From Nitrospira sp. (GTDB lineage Bacteria > Nitrospirota > Thermodesulfovibrionia > Thermodesulfovibrionales > SM23-35), in NCBI GenBank assembly GCA_016873575.1, contig VGWY01000013.1, positions 1 through 21,079 of the forward strand: a DNA stretch of 21,079 nt, in the 5' to 3' direction. Positions 1-8,370 of this stretch are shown one piece after another. Every line of letters starts with the position of its first letter. Within the stretch, counting starts at the first letter, position 1. Position numbers and translations under genes: made by a program. The notes under the pieces are model-generated. The model was not told where the DNA came from. It did not search any database and saw only the letters and a list, made by a program, of their open reading frames with translations.

Positions 1-206
1 TTAGCACCTTTTTTTGTAAAGATATTGGAGGCTAAAAAACCAATAAATGTTACAAGGATAATTGTCACAAAAAATCCTGTGCCAGGTATAGGAATACCAA
101 GCAGACTATCTATTTTTGTAAAGATAATGTAGAAAACATATACAGTTATGGCAATAGGAACTAAAAATATTAATCCCTGAAAAAAATAACCAGCAAGTCT
201 TTTCAC
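1..206 (-). CDS. DUF502 family membrane protein, N-terminal part
   Basis: The frame starts at a GTG at 206, preceded by a strong AAGGAGG ribosome site, and runs off the window edge, so only about 68 residues are present. It begins MKRLAGYFFQGLIFLVPIAI and continues with a second hydrophobic stretch ending in GFLASNIFTKKG. A basic start, a first membrane helix, a short linker with GIPIPGTG and a second helix ending in G-L-A-x-N is the usual layout of DUF502 (PF04367) inner-membrane proteins, whose function is unknown. It lies 10 bases behind the stop of the Ca2+ ATPase gene and is probably co-transcribed with it. The family call is from memory of the pattern; the C-terminal part cannot be seen. 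Confidence 0.72.
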   Translation of the reverse strand, partial: MKRLAGYFFQGLIFLVPIAITVYVFYIIFTKIDSLLGIPIPGTGFFVTIILVTFIGFLASNIFTKKGA

Positions 207-216
207 GGTGTCCTCC

Positions 217-2865
217 TTACCCCTTCCATTTCTTCCTTTTCCAGACCTTTTCTGCCTCTACTGCAAAAAATACCACAGTTGAGAGGAAAAGTGTAAATAT
301 CAATTCACTAAAGGTCAAAGGCTCTGTCTTGAAAATCGGATTTAAGAAAGGCACATATATAGTTGCCATTTGAAGAGCAAATGTCAAAATAAATGCCCCA
401 ACCAAAGGCTTATTAGAGAACAGCCCCTGTGAAAAGAGAGATTCCTTTTCAGAACGTATTGCGAGCACATGTCCCATTTGGCTGAGGCATAACACAGTAA
501 AAACCATTGTCTGCCAGTGGGCATGCCCTGTTTTTATAGACCATGCCTGTGTAAAAATGGATACAAAACCCATGAGGAGTCCTACCCAAATGATATGTGT
601 TCCAAGATTATGTGCAAATATACTCTCCTGAGGGTGTCTCGGCGGCCTGCTCATAATACCTTTTTCTGATGGCTCTGCCGCAAGGGCAAGACCGGGAAGT
701 CCGTCAGTGACAAGATTGATCCAGAGTATATGAATCGGCAAAAGAGGGATGGGAAGCCCTAAGAAAGGCGCAAGAAATATCGTCCATATCTCACCTGAGT
801 TGCTTGTCATTGTATATTTTATGAACTTCCGGATATTGTCAAAGATTCGTCTGCCTTCCTTCACGGCCTTTACAATGGTTGCAAAATTATCATCAAGAAG
901 AATCATATGGGAAGCCTCTTTCGAGACATCTGTTCCTGTAATGCCCATGGCAACACCTATATCAGCCCTCTTTAATGCAGGTGCATCATTAACCCCATCT
1001 CCTGTCATGGCAACGAATTGACCTTTGTCCTGAAGCGCTTTTATTATCTTTAATTTCTGCTCCGGAGCGACCCTTGCATAGACCTGTATCTTCTCCACCC
1101 TTTCCTCAAATTCCTCCAAAGGCAACTCCTCAAGTTTCTTGCCCGTGATTATCGCCTTTGAGTCATCCTCAATGATACCAAGCCTCCTGGCTATTGCCTT
1201 CGCTGTAAGTGGATGGTCACCGGTTATCATCACAGGCTTTATACCAGCAGTCTTGCATAATGTTACAGCTTCCTTTGCCTCTTCTCTTGGAGGGTCCATC
1301 ATTCCCACAAGGCCTAAGATTGTGAGGCCTGTCTCCACATTCTCAGGAGACATATTAGATGGCAGAGAATCCCACTTTCTCATGGCAACGCCTAACACTC
1401 TAAGCCCGTCGGCAGCCATTCTTTCATTTATCCTAAGGATTTCTTTGACATCTAAGGTCTTTAACCCCTCAGGTGTCGAGATGCTATCGGATCTTTCAAC
1501 CAGGACCTCAACAGCCCCCTTTGTGAAGGATATTACCCCCCCATCTCCCCCCCTTTGTAAGGGGGGGAATGTAGGGGGGGTCTTATGAATTGTCGTCATA
1601 CATTTTCTTTCAGAATCAAAAGGGATCTCGGCAATTCTCGGGAAGTCCTTTTCAAGTTCCTTTTTATTGAAACCATTATCACTTGCGATGTTATACAGAG
1701 CAATTTCCGTTGGGTCGCCAATAACATTGCCTCCAGCGTCCCTTTGTGCGTCGTTACTTAATGCAAGAGCCATAAACAGTTCGGAGACCTCATTTTTACT
1801 ACGAACTCCGACCTCTGAACTTCGAACTAATTTGTTGTCAACAAAAATCTCTTCCACTGTCATCTTATTTAAAGTCAGCGTACCCGTCTTGTCAGAGCAG
1901 ATATATGTAACAGATCCCAGGGTTTCTACTGCTGGAAGTTTTCTTATGAGGGCGTTTTGCTTTACCATCTTCTTTGCTCCAAGTGCAAGGGAGATGGTTA
2001 TCACGGCAGGGAGGGCTTCAGGTATTGCTGCAACAGCAAGAGAAATTGCAGTTAGAAACATCAGGACAGGAGATTCTCCCCTCAAAATACCAACACCAAA
2101 AACGATGGCACAGATTGCAAGGACAGCAATGGCAAGTTTCTGGCCAAAACTTGCAAGCCTTTTTTGAAGCGGTGTCTTTACCTCTTCTTCCTCTTGAAGC
2201 ATTGTAGCAATCTTTCCTAATTCTGTCTCCATCCCTGTAGCTACAATAATTCCAGTACCTCTACCGTATGATACTGTAGTACCTTTATATACCATGTTTT
2301 TCCTGTCTCCGAGAGGAATCATCTCATCGTGAAGGACTTTGATATGTTTTTCCACAGGTATCGACTCTCCGGTCAATGCTGCCTCTTCTACTTTTAACTG
2401 GGCTAACTCTATAAGCCTCATGTCTGCTGGTACAATCTTCCCAGCTTCAAGGATTACTACATCACCTGGAACTATCTGAGAAGCAGGAATGTTTGCTGGC
2501 ATTCCATCTCTCATGACAGTTGCAGTAAGTGCTGCCATCATCTTCAACGCCTCCATTGCCTTTTCTGCGCGGTATTCCTGAACAAATCCGATAATGGCAT
2601 TGAGGACAACAATTACAACTATGGCTATGGTATCTGAGAGTTCACCAATGATTCCGGATATAATTGCAGCCGCAATAAGGACAATGATCATGAAGTCCTT
2701 GAACTGGTCAAGGAACATCATGAATGGGGTCTTCCTCTTTTTCTCTTTTAATTCGTTGAGTCCGTACTCTTCAAGTCGTTTCTGCGCCTCTTCTGAGGAG
2801 AGCCCCTGAAGGGACGTTCTTAGTTCTGTAAGAATATCATCTGTTTTTTTCTGATGCCAGCGCAT
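217..2865 (-). CDS. Ca2+-transporting P-type ATPase (SERCA/PMR1-like)
   Basis: This 882-residue P2-type ATPase should pump Ca2+ out of the cytoplasm using ATP. Visible motifs are the actuator TGES, the phosphorylation motif DKTGTLT with Asp325, and the hinge GDGVNDAP. Residues that bind Ca2+ in SERCA are present: PEALP (282-286, helix M4), SN..GE in M5 and NLVTD in M6. These favour Ca2+ (possibly also Mn2+) over Na+/K+. The N-terminal cation-ATPase domain and the C-terminal six-helix block look complete. Oddly, the nucleotide-binding domain carries about 16 extra residues (TPPTFPPLQRGGDGGV, about 429-444) encoded exactly by a G-run palindrome at 1536-1580; the frame stays open. The start ATG is preceded by AAAGGGGA, which overlaps the gmhB stop, so the two genes are probably one operon. 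Confidence 0.93.
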   Translation of the reverse strand: MRWHQKKTDDILTELRTSLQGLSSEEAQKRLEEYGLNELKEKKRKTPFMMFLDQFKDFMIIVLIAAAIISGIIGELSDTIAIVVIVVLNAIIGFVQEYRAEKAMEALKMMAALTATVMRDGMPANIPASQIVPGDVVILEAGKIVPADMRLIELAQLKVEEAALTGESIPVEKHIKVLHDEMIPLGDRKNMVYKGTTVSYGRGTGIIVATGMETELGKIATMLQEEEEVKTPLQKRLASFGQKLAIAVLAICAIVFGVGILRGESPVLMFLTAISLAVAAIPEALPAVITISLALGAKKMVKQNALIRKLPAVETLGSVTYICSDKTGTLTLNKMTVEEIFVDNKLVRSSEVGVRSKNEVSELFMALALSNDAQRDAGGNVIGDPTEIALYNIASDNGFNKKELEKDFPRIAEIPFDSERKCMTTIHKTPPTFPPLQRGGDGGVISFTKGAVEVLVERSDSISTPEGLKTLDVKEILRINERMAADGLRVLGVAMRKWDSLPSNMSPENVETGLTILGLVGMMDPPREEAKEAVTLCKTAGIKPVMITGDHPLTAKAIARRLGIIEDDSKAIITGKKLEELPLEEFEERVEKIQVYARVAPEQKLKIIKALQDKGQFVAMTGDGVNDAPALKRADIGVAMGITGTDVSKEASHMILLDDNFATIVKAVKEGRRIFDNIRKFIKYTMTSNSGEIWTIFLAPFLGLPIPLLPIHILWINLVTDGLPGLALAAEPSEKGIMSRPPRHPQESIFAHNLGTHIIWVGLLMGFVSIFTQAWSIKTGHAHWQTMVFTVLCLSQMGHVLAIRSEKESLFSQGLFSNKPLVGAFILTFALQMATIYVPFLNPIFKTEPLTFSELIFTLFLSTVVFFAVEAEKVWKRKKWKG
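1536..1580. repeat. G-run palindrome inside the Ca2+ ATPase gene
   Basis: A 45-bp palindrome with CCCCCCC arms, centre CCCCCCCTTTGTAAGGGGGGG and GGGGGGG end. Read in the gene's frame it encodes PPTFPPLQRGGDGG. It keeps the frame open and lies in the nucleotide-binding domain. Confidence 0.85.
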
Positions 2866-2874
2866 AAATCCCCT

Positions 2875-3426
2875 TTATCTGTTTGTCACAGCATTTATTC
2901 TGCTCATAATCAAGAGAGAGGCTTCATAAATGTCATCTGCAATGAAATCTGGTTCAAGTGATAGTTCCTGTATATGTTTTCTGCCATGTCCGGTCAAAAG
3001 ATAGACTGATCCTGCTCCAACATTATATGCCATTTCAGCATCATGCGGATGATCACCTATGACATAGGAATTTCGTAAATCTATGCTGTACCTTTTCTCT
3101 ATCTCTCTAATAAAATACTGATTAGGTTTACGACAAATACAATTTTCTTCTTTCCCGTGTGGACAATAAAATACCTGTTTAATATCAATACCATAGCGAT
3201 TAAGCAGTTGGATGAAATAACCATTGAAATGCAAGAATTCCTTTTCGCTGAAGGCATTCTTAGCAATTCCAGTTTGGTTTGTAATAATGAAAAGTAAGAA
3301 TCTTTTCTGTAAAATTCTTAATGCTTCAATGGCACGGGGGATAAAGATCAGTTTCTCTGGTAAATATAAATCTCCTACATCCTCATTTATCGTGCCATCC
3401 CTGTCTAAAAATATCGCTCTATGCAT
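2875..3426 (-). CDS. gmhB: D-glycero-D-manno-heptose 1,7-bisphosphate 7-phosphatase
   Basis: This HAD-superfamily phosphatase of about 183 residues would remove the 7-phosphate in ADP-heptose synthesis for the LPS inner core. It has the DxD nucleophile motif in FLDRDGTIN, the second HAD motif with TNQTGIAK, a Cys/His cluster CPHGKEENCICRKP as in zinc-binding GmhB proteins, and the late acidic motif GDHPHDAEMA. I chose the ATG at 3426; an in-frame TTG at 3435 would add three residues, and neither has a clear ribosome site. It lies between accC and the Ca2+ ATPase on the same strand. Related histidinol-phosphatase (HisB-N) proteins share these motifs, so GmhB is the likelier of two options. Confidence 0.82.
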   Translation of the reverse strand: MHRAIFLDRDGTINEDVGDLYLPEKLIFIPRAIEALRILQKRFLLFIITNQTGIAKNAFSEKEFLHFNGYFIQLLNRYGIDIKQVFYCPHGKEENCICRKPNQYFIREIEKRYSIDLRNSYVIGDHPHDAEMAYNVGAGSVYLLTGHGRKHIQELSLEPDFIADDIYEASLLIMSRINAVTNR

Positions 3427-3492
3427 CAGAGTCAATATATGTGGTATTATCTATCTCTGGATAATTCCCATATGGATTCCGCTGTCGCATGT

Positions 3493-4839
3493 CTATCCTT
3501 TCGTAAATTTTTCCTCGATGAATTTAGTAGAGTACTCTCCTTTCTGAAAATCATCGTCACTTAATACCTTCAGGTGAAAAGGGATTGTTGTTTTTATTCC
3601 TTCAATAGTATATTCCTCTAACGCCCTCTTCATGAAAGCAATAGCTGATTTGCGGTCTTTGTCATGGACAATCAATTTGGCTATTAATGAATCATAATAG
3701 GGGGGAATAACATATCCTTTGTAAAGATGGGAATCTACACGGATTCCGGTTCCGCTTGGAGGACTGTATTCGGAGATTTTTCCAGGCGAGGGCATAAAGT
3801 TATTATCAGGGTCTTCGGCATTGATTCGACATTCTATAGAATGGCCGTTGCAGGTGATATTCTTCTGTTGATATGTCAGCTTTTCGCCAGCAGCAATACG
3901 AATCTGCTCTATAACTAAATCTACTCCTGTAATCATCTCGGTGATAGGGTGTTCAACCTGAATCCGGGTATTCATCTCTATGAAATAAAAGTTGCCTTCT
4001 CTGTCTAATATGAACTCGACTGTGCCTGCGTTATAATAGCCTACTGCTTTCGCTGCCCTCACGGCTGTCTCACAGATACGTTCTCTCAATCTCTTATTCA
4101 TAGCAGGTGAAGGAGTTTCTTCAATGAGTTTTTGGTGGCGTCTTTGTATTGAACATTCCCTTTCCCTTAAGTGGATTATATTTCCGAATTTATCTCCCAA
4201 AACCTGCACCTCGATATGCCGTGCTTTATCAATCAACTTCTCGATGTAAACCTCGTTATTACCAAATGAGGCTTGAGCCTCAGCCCTCGCCATAGAAAGA
4301 CACGAAACCAAACTTTCACTATCATGAGCGATTCTCATGCCTTTCCCCCCACCGCCGGCAGATGCTTTAATCAATACAGGAAAGCCTATTTCCTCTGCTA
4401 TGTGTATGGCTTCTTCCAGATCCTTGATTACAGCTTCGCTACCGGGTACAACGGAAACTTTAGCCTTCTTCATGGTCTCTATCGCAACAGATTTATCTCC
4501 CATCAATCTTATTGCCTCGGTAGGGGGGCCTATAAATGTTATGTTACGGGACTCACACATTTCAGCAAAGTATGCATCCTCAGATAAGAATCCATAACCC
4601 GGATGTATCGCATCCGCATTCGTGATCTCTGTTGCACTGATAATCGCTGTATAATTAAGATAGCTTTCCCTGCTATGTGCCTTGCCGATACATACAGCTT
4701 TATCTGCAAGTTTTACATGAAGGCATTCTCTATCTGCCTCTGAGTACACTGCAACGGTTTGTATTCCCATTTCATTGCAAGCTTTTATTATCCTCAGCGC
4801 AATTTCACCCCGATTGGCAATCAAGATTTTAGAAAACAT
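3493..4839 (-). CDS. accC: Biotin carboxylase, acetyl-CoA carboxylase subunit
   Basis: This 448-residue protein, the normal AccC length, uses ATP and bicarbonate to carboxylate biotin on its carrier protein, the first step of malonyl-CoA formation. The N-terminal MFSKILIANRGEIALRII, the ATP-grasp glycine loop AGGGGKGMR (near residue 165), the EMNTRIQVEHPITE catalytic stretch and the C-terminal RINAEDP region are all present. No accB biotin carrier gene lies next to it, unlike the common accB-accC pair, so its partner must be elsewhere; it could also serve as subunit A of a two-part pyruvate carboxylase. The stop lies 66 bases before gmhB. The ribosome site (AAAGAGCAG) is weak. Confidence 0.93.
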   Translation of the reverse strand: MFSKILIANRGEIALRIIKACNEMGIQTVAVYSEADRECLHVKLADKAVCIGKAHSRESYLNYTAIISATEITNADAIHPGYGFLSEDAYFAEMCESRNITFIGPPTEAIRLMGDKSVAIETMKKAKVSVVPGSEAVIKDLEEAIHIAEEIGFPVLIKASAGGGGKGMRIAHDSESLVSCLSMARAEAQASFGNNEVYIEKLIDKARHIEVQVLGDKFGNIIHLRERECSIQRRHQKLIEETPSPAMNKRLRERICETAVRAAKAVGYYNAGTVEFILDREGNFYFIEMNTRIQVEHPITEMITGVDLVIEQIRIAAGEKLTYQQKNITCNGHSIECRINAEDPDNNFMPSPGKISEYSPPSGTGIRVDSHLYKGYVIPPYYDSLIAKLIVHDKDRKSAIAFMKRALEEYTIEGIKTTIPFHLKVLSDDDFQKGEYSTKFIEEKFTKG

Positions 4840-4943
4840 TTCTGCTCTTTATAATTCCTGCTTTTCTAATTTCTTACTGGGCATTGATAAAGAAGTTATT
4901 TACCCAAATCCAGCGATAAACCTGAAAACCCTATGATGTGTCT

Positions 4944-5018
4944 GTCATTGCGAGCGCCCGTAGGGTGCGTGGCAATCTCAAAACAAAGGTCAGATTGCTT
5001 CGTTTCACTCGCAATGAC
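4944..5018. repeat. Imperfect palindromic repeat with GTCATTGCGAG ends
   Basis: The sequence begins GTCATTGCGAG and ends CTCGCAATGAC (11-bp perfect inverted ends). Inside are GGCAATCT (4971-4978) and AGATTGC (4992-4998), so the whole unit can fold into one long hairpin. It fills the gap between accC and the zinc-finger gene. Dispersed repeats with these ends are common in intergenic regions of many environmental bacteria; only one copy is seen here. Confidence 0.75.
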
Positions 5019-5064
5019 AACTTCTATCGCTCAATTTGGGATTTAAGTAACTATCTGATTGTAG

Positions 5065-5370
5065 CTACTTTTTAAACACACTAAACAACTTATCAAGTCC
5101 TGTTTTCTCAAGCTTTGATACAGTCTCAAGCTCTCCAGCATCAAGCCATATCCCTTCACACTCAGAACATTCGTCTATCTTTATTCCCTTGTAGTCGATC
5201 TCGATAAGTTCCATACCACACTTAGGGCATCTCATATAATGAAGATCCTTCAGCTTCCTTTTTTCCTCGTCGCCGAGCTTTTTATGCTTTTCCTCCTCGA
5301 TTTTCTTTTTCCTTTCAAACTCCTTCCTTGCAAAATATTCCTCTTCCTGTTCACTCGGCTTTAACGGCAT
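5065..5370 (-). CDS. Small TFIIB-type zinc-finger protein
   Basis: The 101-residue protein has a highly charged, probably coiled-coil N-terminal half (about residues 8-42, rich in E and K) followed by a zinc ribbon with Cys48, Cys51, Cys68 and Cys71 in the arrangement CPKCGMELIEIDYKGIKIDEC then CEGIWLDAGEL. The CxxC-x16-CxxC-xGxWLDxGEL pattern is that of the zf-TFIIB family (PF13453), of unknown role in bacteria. It starts at an ATG behind a clear AAGGAGG. It is separated from accC by a repeat and from the PGPGW gene by about 100 bases, so it may be transcribed alone. Confidence 0.85.
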   Translation of the reverse strand: MPLKPSEQEEEYFARKEFERKKKIEEEKHKKLGDEEKRKLKDLHYMRCPKCGMELIEIDYKGIKIDECSECEGIWLDAGELETVSKLEKTGLDKLFSVFKK

Positions 5371-5473
5371 AACAAACCTCCTTTTTAAAAATTAAGTTAT
5401 TACATTATCGAGCCATTGAGCTAATGACTCAGCCTTATCCTAAAACACCTTCACATGCGTTATCTCGGTATCT

Positions 5474-5707
5474 TCACTGTTTTGATACCCATCCTTTCAC
5501 GCTTGAGGTACTACTTTTTACTCTACCGAGCAGTCTCCTTGCCCAGACATATTCGGTAGCAAGGATTGCCAGACCGATTGGAATTACCACCATTGCAGGC
5601 CCTGGCAATATAATCATAGCGATACCAATAAGCAGAACTGTAAAACCAATGACCGCTATAATCAGTCTCTTTGCTTGCTTAATACTTTTAAACAAAAGTG
5701 CAGTCAT
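5474..5707 (-). CDS. PGPGW-family small membrane protein
   Basis: This 77-residue protein has a basic N-terminus, a hydrophobic helix (about 17-34), the motif LPGPAMVVIPIGLAILATE and then WARRLL, matching the PGPGW membrane family (PF09656), whose function is not known. It is the intact relative of the broken copy at 6987-7184: both share KQ(A/V)KRL, a GFTVL helix, LPGPA and GILATE or AILATE. It is the last gene of the minus-strand string that starts at htpX, 76 bases after the zinc-ribbon gene. Confidence 0.8.
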   Translation of the reverse strand: MTALLFKSIKQAKRLIIAVIGFTVLLIGIAMIILPGPAMVVIPIGLAILATEYVWARRLLGRVKSSTSSVKGWVSKQ

Positions 5708-5783
5708 ATATCATCAATCAAAAAACCAAAGGGTCAGGGCTTGCTTTTTGATGCCTCCTTTTATCAAAAGAGTAAAAACCTGA

Positions 5784-6062
5784 TCACATTTTGTTTTGAA
5801 CCTTGATCATCTCTATGGGCAGCTCCCTGCCACAATGCTTGCAAACTATTGCATCTTCCTTAATAATCTCTGCACAGTGGGGACACCTCTTGGTATATCC
5901 TTTAGATACCATAGGTGGAAGCACTGCAATAACAACAATAAGTAACGGAACAATCGCACATAGTATAAACCAACATACTGGGCTGCGACCCTTTCTTCTG
6001 GCTATAATGCCCCCTACAATGCCTGAAATGATAACCAGTAAGACATATCTAAACAATGACAA
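5784..6062 (-). CDS. Membrane protein with C-terminal zinc ribbon
   Basis: The 92-residue protein has two hydrophobic segments (about 5-21 and 29-51) followed by a zinc ribbon with Cys60, Cys63, Cys74 and Cys77 (CPHCAEIIKEDAIVCKHCG). Such anchored double-CxxC ribbons are frequent and have no assigned reaction. AGAGGTAT lies before the ATG as a moderate ribosome site. It follows the prohibitin-like gene by 27 bases and so is probably in the same transcript; a role as a small partner in membrane maintenance is only a guess. Confidence 0.78.
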   Translation of the reverse strand: MSLFRYVLLVIISGIVGGIIARRKGRSPVCWFILCAIVPLLIVVIAVLPPMVSKGYTKRCPHCAEIIKEDAIVCKHCGRELPIEMIKVQNKM

Positions 6063-6089
6063 TGGATACCTCTGGTAATGATTACTCGG

Positions 6090-6959
6090 TTATCTCTTTT
6101 GTATATCACCTACGCCTATAAATGGTACTGCTCCACCGCCTGTAACCTGGGGGAGTATCCCATTCCATTTCTCTATAGCCTTGAGATTAGCCTCTATCTT
6201 TCTAAGCTCTATAAGATCTGCTGAAATATTTGCTCTCTGTAGCCTCAGGGACTCTGCTTCTGCCTTTGCTGCTGTGATCTTCTGCTCTGCCTCTATCCTT
6301 ATCCTATCGAGGTCTCTTTTTGCCTTTAGTGCAAGCTGTTCTGCTGTCTGCTTTGACTCAATAGCCTCTGTAAAGATTTTAGAGAAGCTGAATGCGACAA
6401 TAGAAACCGCATCAACTGCTATGTTGTGCACCATGAGTCTTTCAGCAAGTGTTGTTCTCATTGCCTCGCTTACCGCTGGCCTTTTTGTGATAAGCTCTTC
6501 TGCTGAATACCTGGCTGACACAGCTTTCATTACCTCTTGTATTGCAGGGTCTATAATACGCTCCTTGAATTCTACCCCAATGGTTTGATAAACAACATTT
6601 GCCTTATCAGGTATGATATGATAGTTAAGCGCAACCGATGATGTCACATCCTGAAGATCAGCCGAGCCAGATACGGCATCAGTCACTGCCTTCTGCACCT
6701 TGACATCCATCAGGGCAACCTTCTGCATTATAGGTATCCTGAAATGCAGTCCTTCATTCAACACCTTATCCTGAACAGCGCCAAAATTAAGGACAACACC
6801 TCTTTGACCTGCCCCAACCTGAACCCATGGATTTAAAAACAGGAAAAACACCAGAATTGCTCCAATAATTATTACTATCCTCAAAGGGCCTTTCTTCATT
6901 GCAGACTTCATTGCTTCCTTTGTTGCCTCTTTTGCCCTGTATATATCTTGCTCATCCAT
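6090..6959 (-). CDS. Prohibitin-like SPFH/Band 7 protein
   Basis: This 289-residue protein has one N-terminal membrane helix (about 27-44), then a Band 7 domain starting VQVGAGQRGVVLNFGAVQ and an Ala/Glu/Lys-rich coiled coil (about 205-265, with EQLALKAKRDLDRIRIEAEQ). Length and layout match prohibitins, which form large ring or cage assemblies in the inner membrane and in other bacteria work with membrane proteases. Its presence in the same gene string as the membrane protease HtpX fits a role in membrane protein quality control, which is inference. The start ATG has a strong AAGGAGG site. Confidence 0.9.
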   Translation of the reverse strand: MDEQDIYRAKEATKEAMKSAMKKGPLRIVIIIGAILVFFLFLNPWVQVGAGQRGVVLNFGAVQDKVLNEGLHFRIPIMQKVALMDVKVQKAVTDAVSGSADLQDVTSSVALNYHIIPDKANVVYQTIGVEFKERIIDPAIQEVMKAVSARYSAEELITKRPAVSEAMRTTLAERLMVHNIAVDAVSIVAFSFSKIFTEAIESKQTAEQLALKAKRDLDRIRIEAEQKITAAKAEAESLRLQRANISADLIELRKIEANLKAIEKWNGILPQVTGGGAVPFIGVGDIQKR

Positions 6960-6986
6960 TTGCTTCCTCCTTTTGTTTTTTGTAAT

Positions 6987-7184
6987 TTAGTTTTTTAGCT
7001 CTTTTAGCAGACTCCTTGCTCATATAAATTCAGTGGCAAGGATTCCTATCCCCAACGGTATTACAATAAATGCAGGACCTGGCAATACAATCATGGCAAT
7101 GCCCATGAAAAGCACTGTGAAACCGACTATTGCTATCATCAGTCTCTTTACCTGTTTAATAGTCTTACGCATGAACACAGTCAT
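6987..7184 (-). pseudogene. PGPGW-family gene broken by a TGA at a Trp codon
   Basis: From the ATG at 7184 (ribosome site AAGGAAAGG) the frame gives 54 residues, ending ...LPGPAFIVIPLGIGILATEFI, then TGA at 7022-7020. The intact paralogue at 5474-5707 continues with Trp-Ala-Arg at this point, and here the codons after the TGA still read ARSLLKELKN before TAA at 6989-6987. One base change (TGG to TGA) therefore explains the break. The product lacks only the short cytoplasmic tail, so a 54-residue protein might still be made. A sequencing error is possible. The gene lies between carbonic anhydrase (16 bases) and the prohibitin-like gene. Confidence 0.75.
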
Positions 7185-7200
7185 ATGCCTTTCCTTTTAT

Positions 7201-7827
7201 TTACTTTGAAATAACCTTTTCGAACATATGTGTGTTTGGACTGTAGGAATATACATCTCCTGTACCAATATCATAATACCATCCATGCAGGTAAAGAGAA
7301 CCTTTTCTTAATGACCGGCTCACAAAAGGATATGTCTGGATATTTCTCAGTTGAATAAGAACATTTTCCTTCTCTGTAATTCTTTTGTGGTGCTCCCCTT
7401 TCAGGTCACCATAAAAAACTTTTACTATATCTTTAACAGGCGATACTATCTTCAACCAATTCCTAAGATGGGGCATATTTTTAAACTCTTTTTTATCTAT
7501 TAGCGCATGAATTGCCCCGCAATTGGAGTGTCCACAAATGATAATATCAGACACTTTTAAGCCCAGTACTGCAAACTCTATTGCTGCTGCAACACTGTTT
7601 TTGTCTTTTATGGCATCATATGGAGGTATAATATTACCAACATTTCTCACTATAAAAAGTTCTCCGGGTTTACTTTGAGTGACAAGATTAGGGTCTACCC
7701 GTGAATCAGAACATGTGATGAAAAGCACCTCAGGCGTCTGTTTTTCAGAAAGTCTCCTAAAAAAGTCTTCTTCTTTCTTGAAGTAAGACTCCTGAAAAAT
7801 ATGAATTCCCTTCAGAAGTTTTTCCAT
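7201..7827 (-). CDS. Beta-class carbonic anhydrase
   Basis: This 208-residue enzyme interconverts CO2 and bicarbonate. Zinc ligands Cys39 (CSDSRVDP, with the Asp41/Arg43 pair), His100 and Cys103 (GHSNCGA) are present, as expected for the beta class. Length is normal. It follows purE by 25 bases with a GGGGAG ribosome site, so it is probably in the htpX operon. Bicarbonate made here could supply AccC and the N5-CAIR route of purine synthesis (the preceding gene is purE), although that link is only suggested by the order of genes. Confidence 0.93.
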   Translation of the reverse strand: MEKLLKGIHIFQESYFKKEEDFFRRLSEKQTPEVLFITCSDSRVDPNLVTQSKPGELFIVRNVGNIIPPYDAIKDKNSVAAAIEFAVLGLKVSDIIICGHSNCGAIHALIDKKEFKNMPHLRNWLKIVSPVKDIVKVFYGDLKGEHHKRITEKENVLIQLRNIQTYPFVSRSLRKGSLYLHGWYYDIGTGDVYSYSPNTHMFEKVISK

Positions 7828-7852
7828 TCAGCTCCCCATAATTCTTGTACTG

Positions 7853-8368
7853 CTATGCCGTTTGTTTTGCAATTATCAAATCTTCTTTGAATTTTTTCGA
7901 CTTCTCAATTAGCGTCTTCCTTGTCTTTTCCCTGAATGCTTCTAATCGCTCTGCTATCTCAGGGTATTTAATAGACAGGATGGAACAGGCAAGGTATGCG
8001 GCGTTTTTCGCTCCATCTATAGCGACTGTTGCAACTGGTATCCCCGGTGGCATCTGGACAGTTGAATATAGTGCGTCTGCTCCGTTCAATGCCCCTGACT
8101 TGAGAGGCACTCCTATAACAGGAAGCGTGGTATGTGCTGCAATCACACCCGCAAGATGGGCTGCCATCCCTGCTCCTGCTATGACCACTTCAATGCCTCT
8201 TTTTCTGGCTGTTTTGGCATACCCCGCTGTCTTATCAGGCAGTCTGTGAGCAGAACTGATATCCATTTCAAACTGGACACCCATCTCCTTCAAAACCTCT
8301 GCTGCCTTTTCCATAACAGGAAGGTCACTATCACTTCCCATAAGGATACCCACTAACGGATTACTCAT
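7853..8368 (-). CDS. purE: N5-carboxyaminoimidazole ribonucleotide mutase
   Basis: The 171-residue protein has the class I PurE signature: GSDSD (11-15), SAHR (39-42), GAGMAAHLAGV and the GxDALYS.VQMPPGIPVATV segment. It moves the carboxylate of N5-CAIR to C4 in de novo purine synthesis. No purK is adjacent. Its ribosome site GGAGGATAG is formed by the last codons and stop of htpX, which suggests translational coupling and a shared transcript. Confidence 0.95.
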   Translation of the reverse strand: MSNPLVGILMGSDSDLPVMEKAAEVLKEMGVQFEMDISSAHRLPDKTAGYAKTARKRGIEVVIAGAGMAAHLAGVIAAHTTLPVIGVPLKSGALNGADALYSTVQMPPGIPVATVAIDGAKNAAYLACSILSIKYPEIAERLEAFREKTRKTLIEKSKKFKEDLIIAKQTA

Positions 8369-8370
8369 AA

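Noticed and set aside
1139..1588. 149-codon open frame opposite the Ca2+ ATPase gene
   Set aside because: It is antisense to strongly conserved ATPase codons and has no domain of its own.
7020..7022. UGA recoded as Trp or selenocysteine in the PGPGW paralogue
   Set aside because: TGA ends the MFS gene with a coupled start, so it is a normal stop here, and no selenocysteine signal is visible; a nonsense mutation or base error is simpler.
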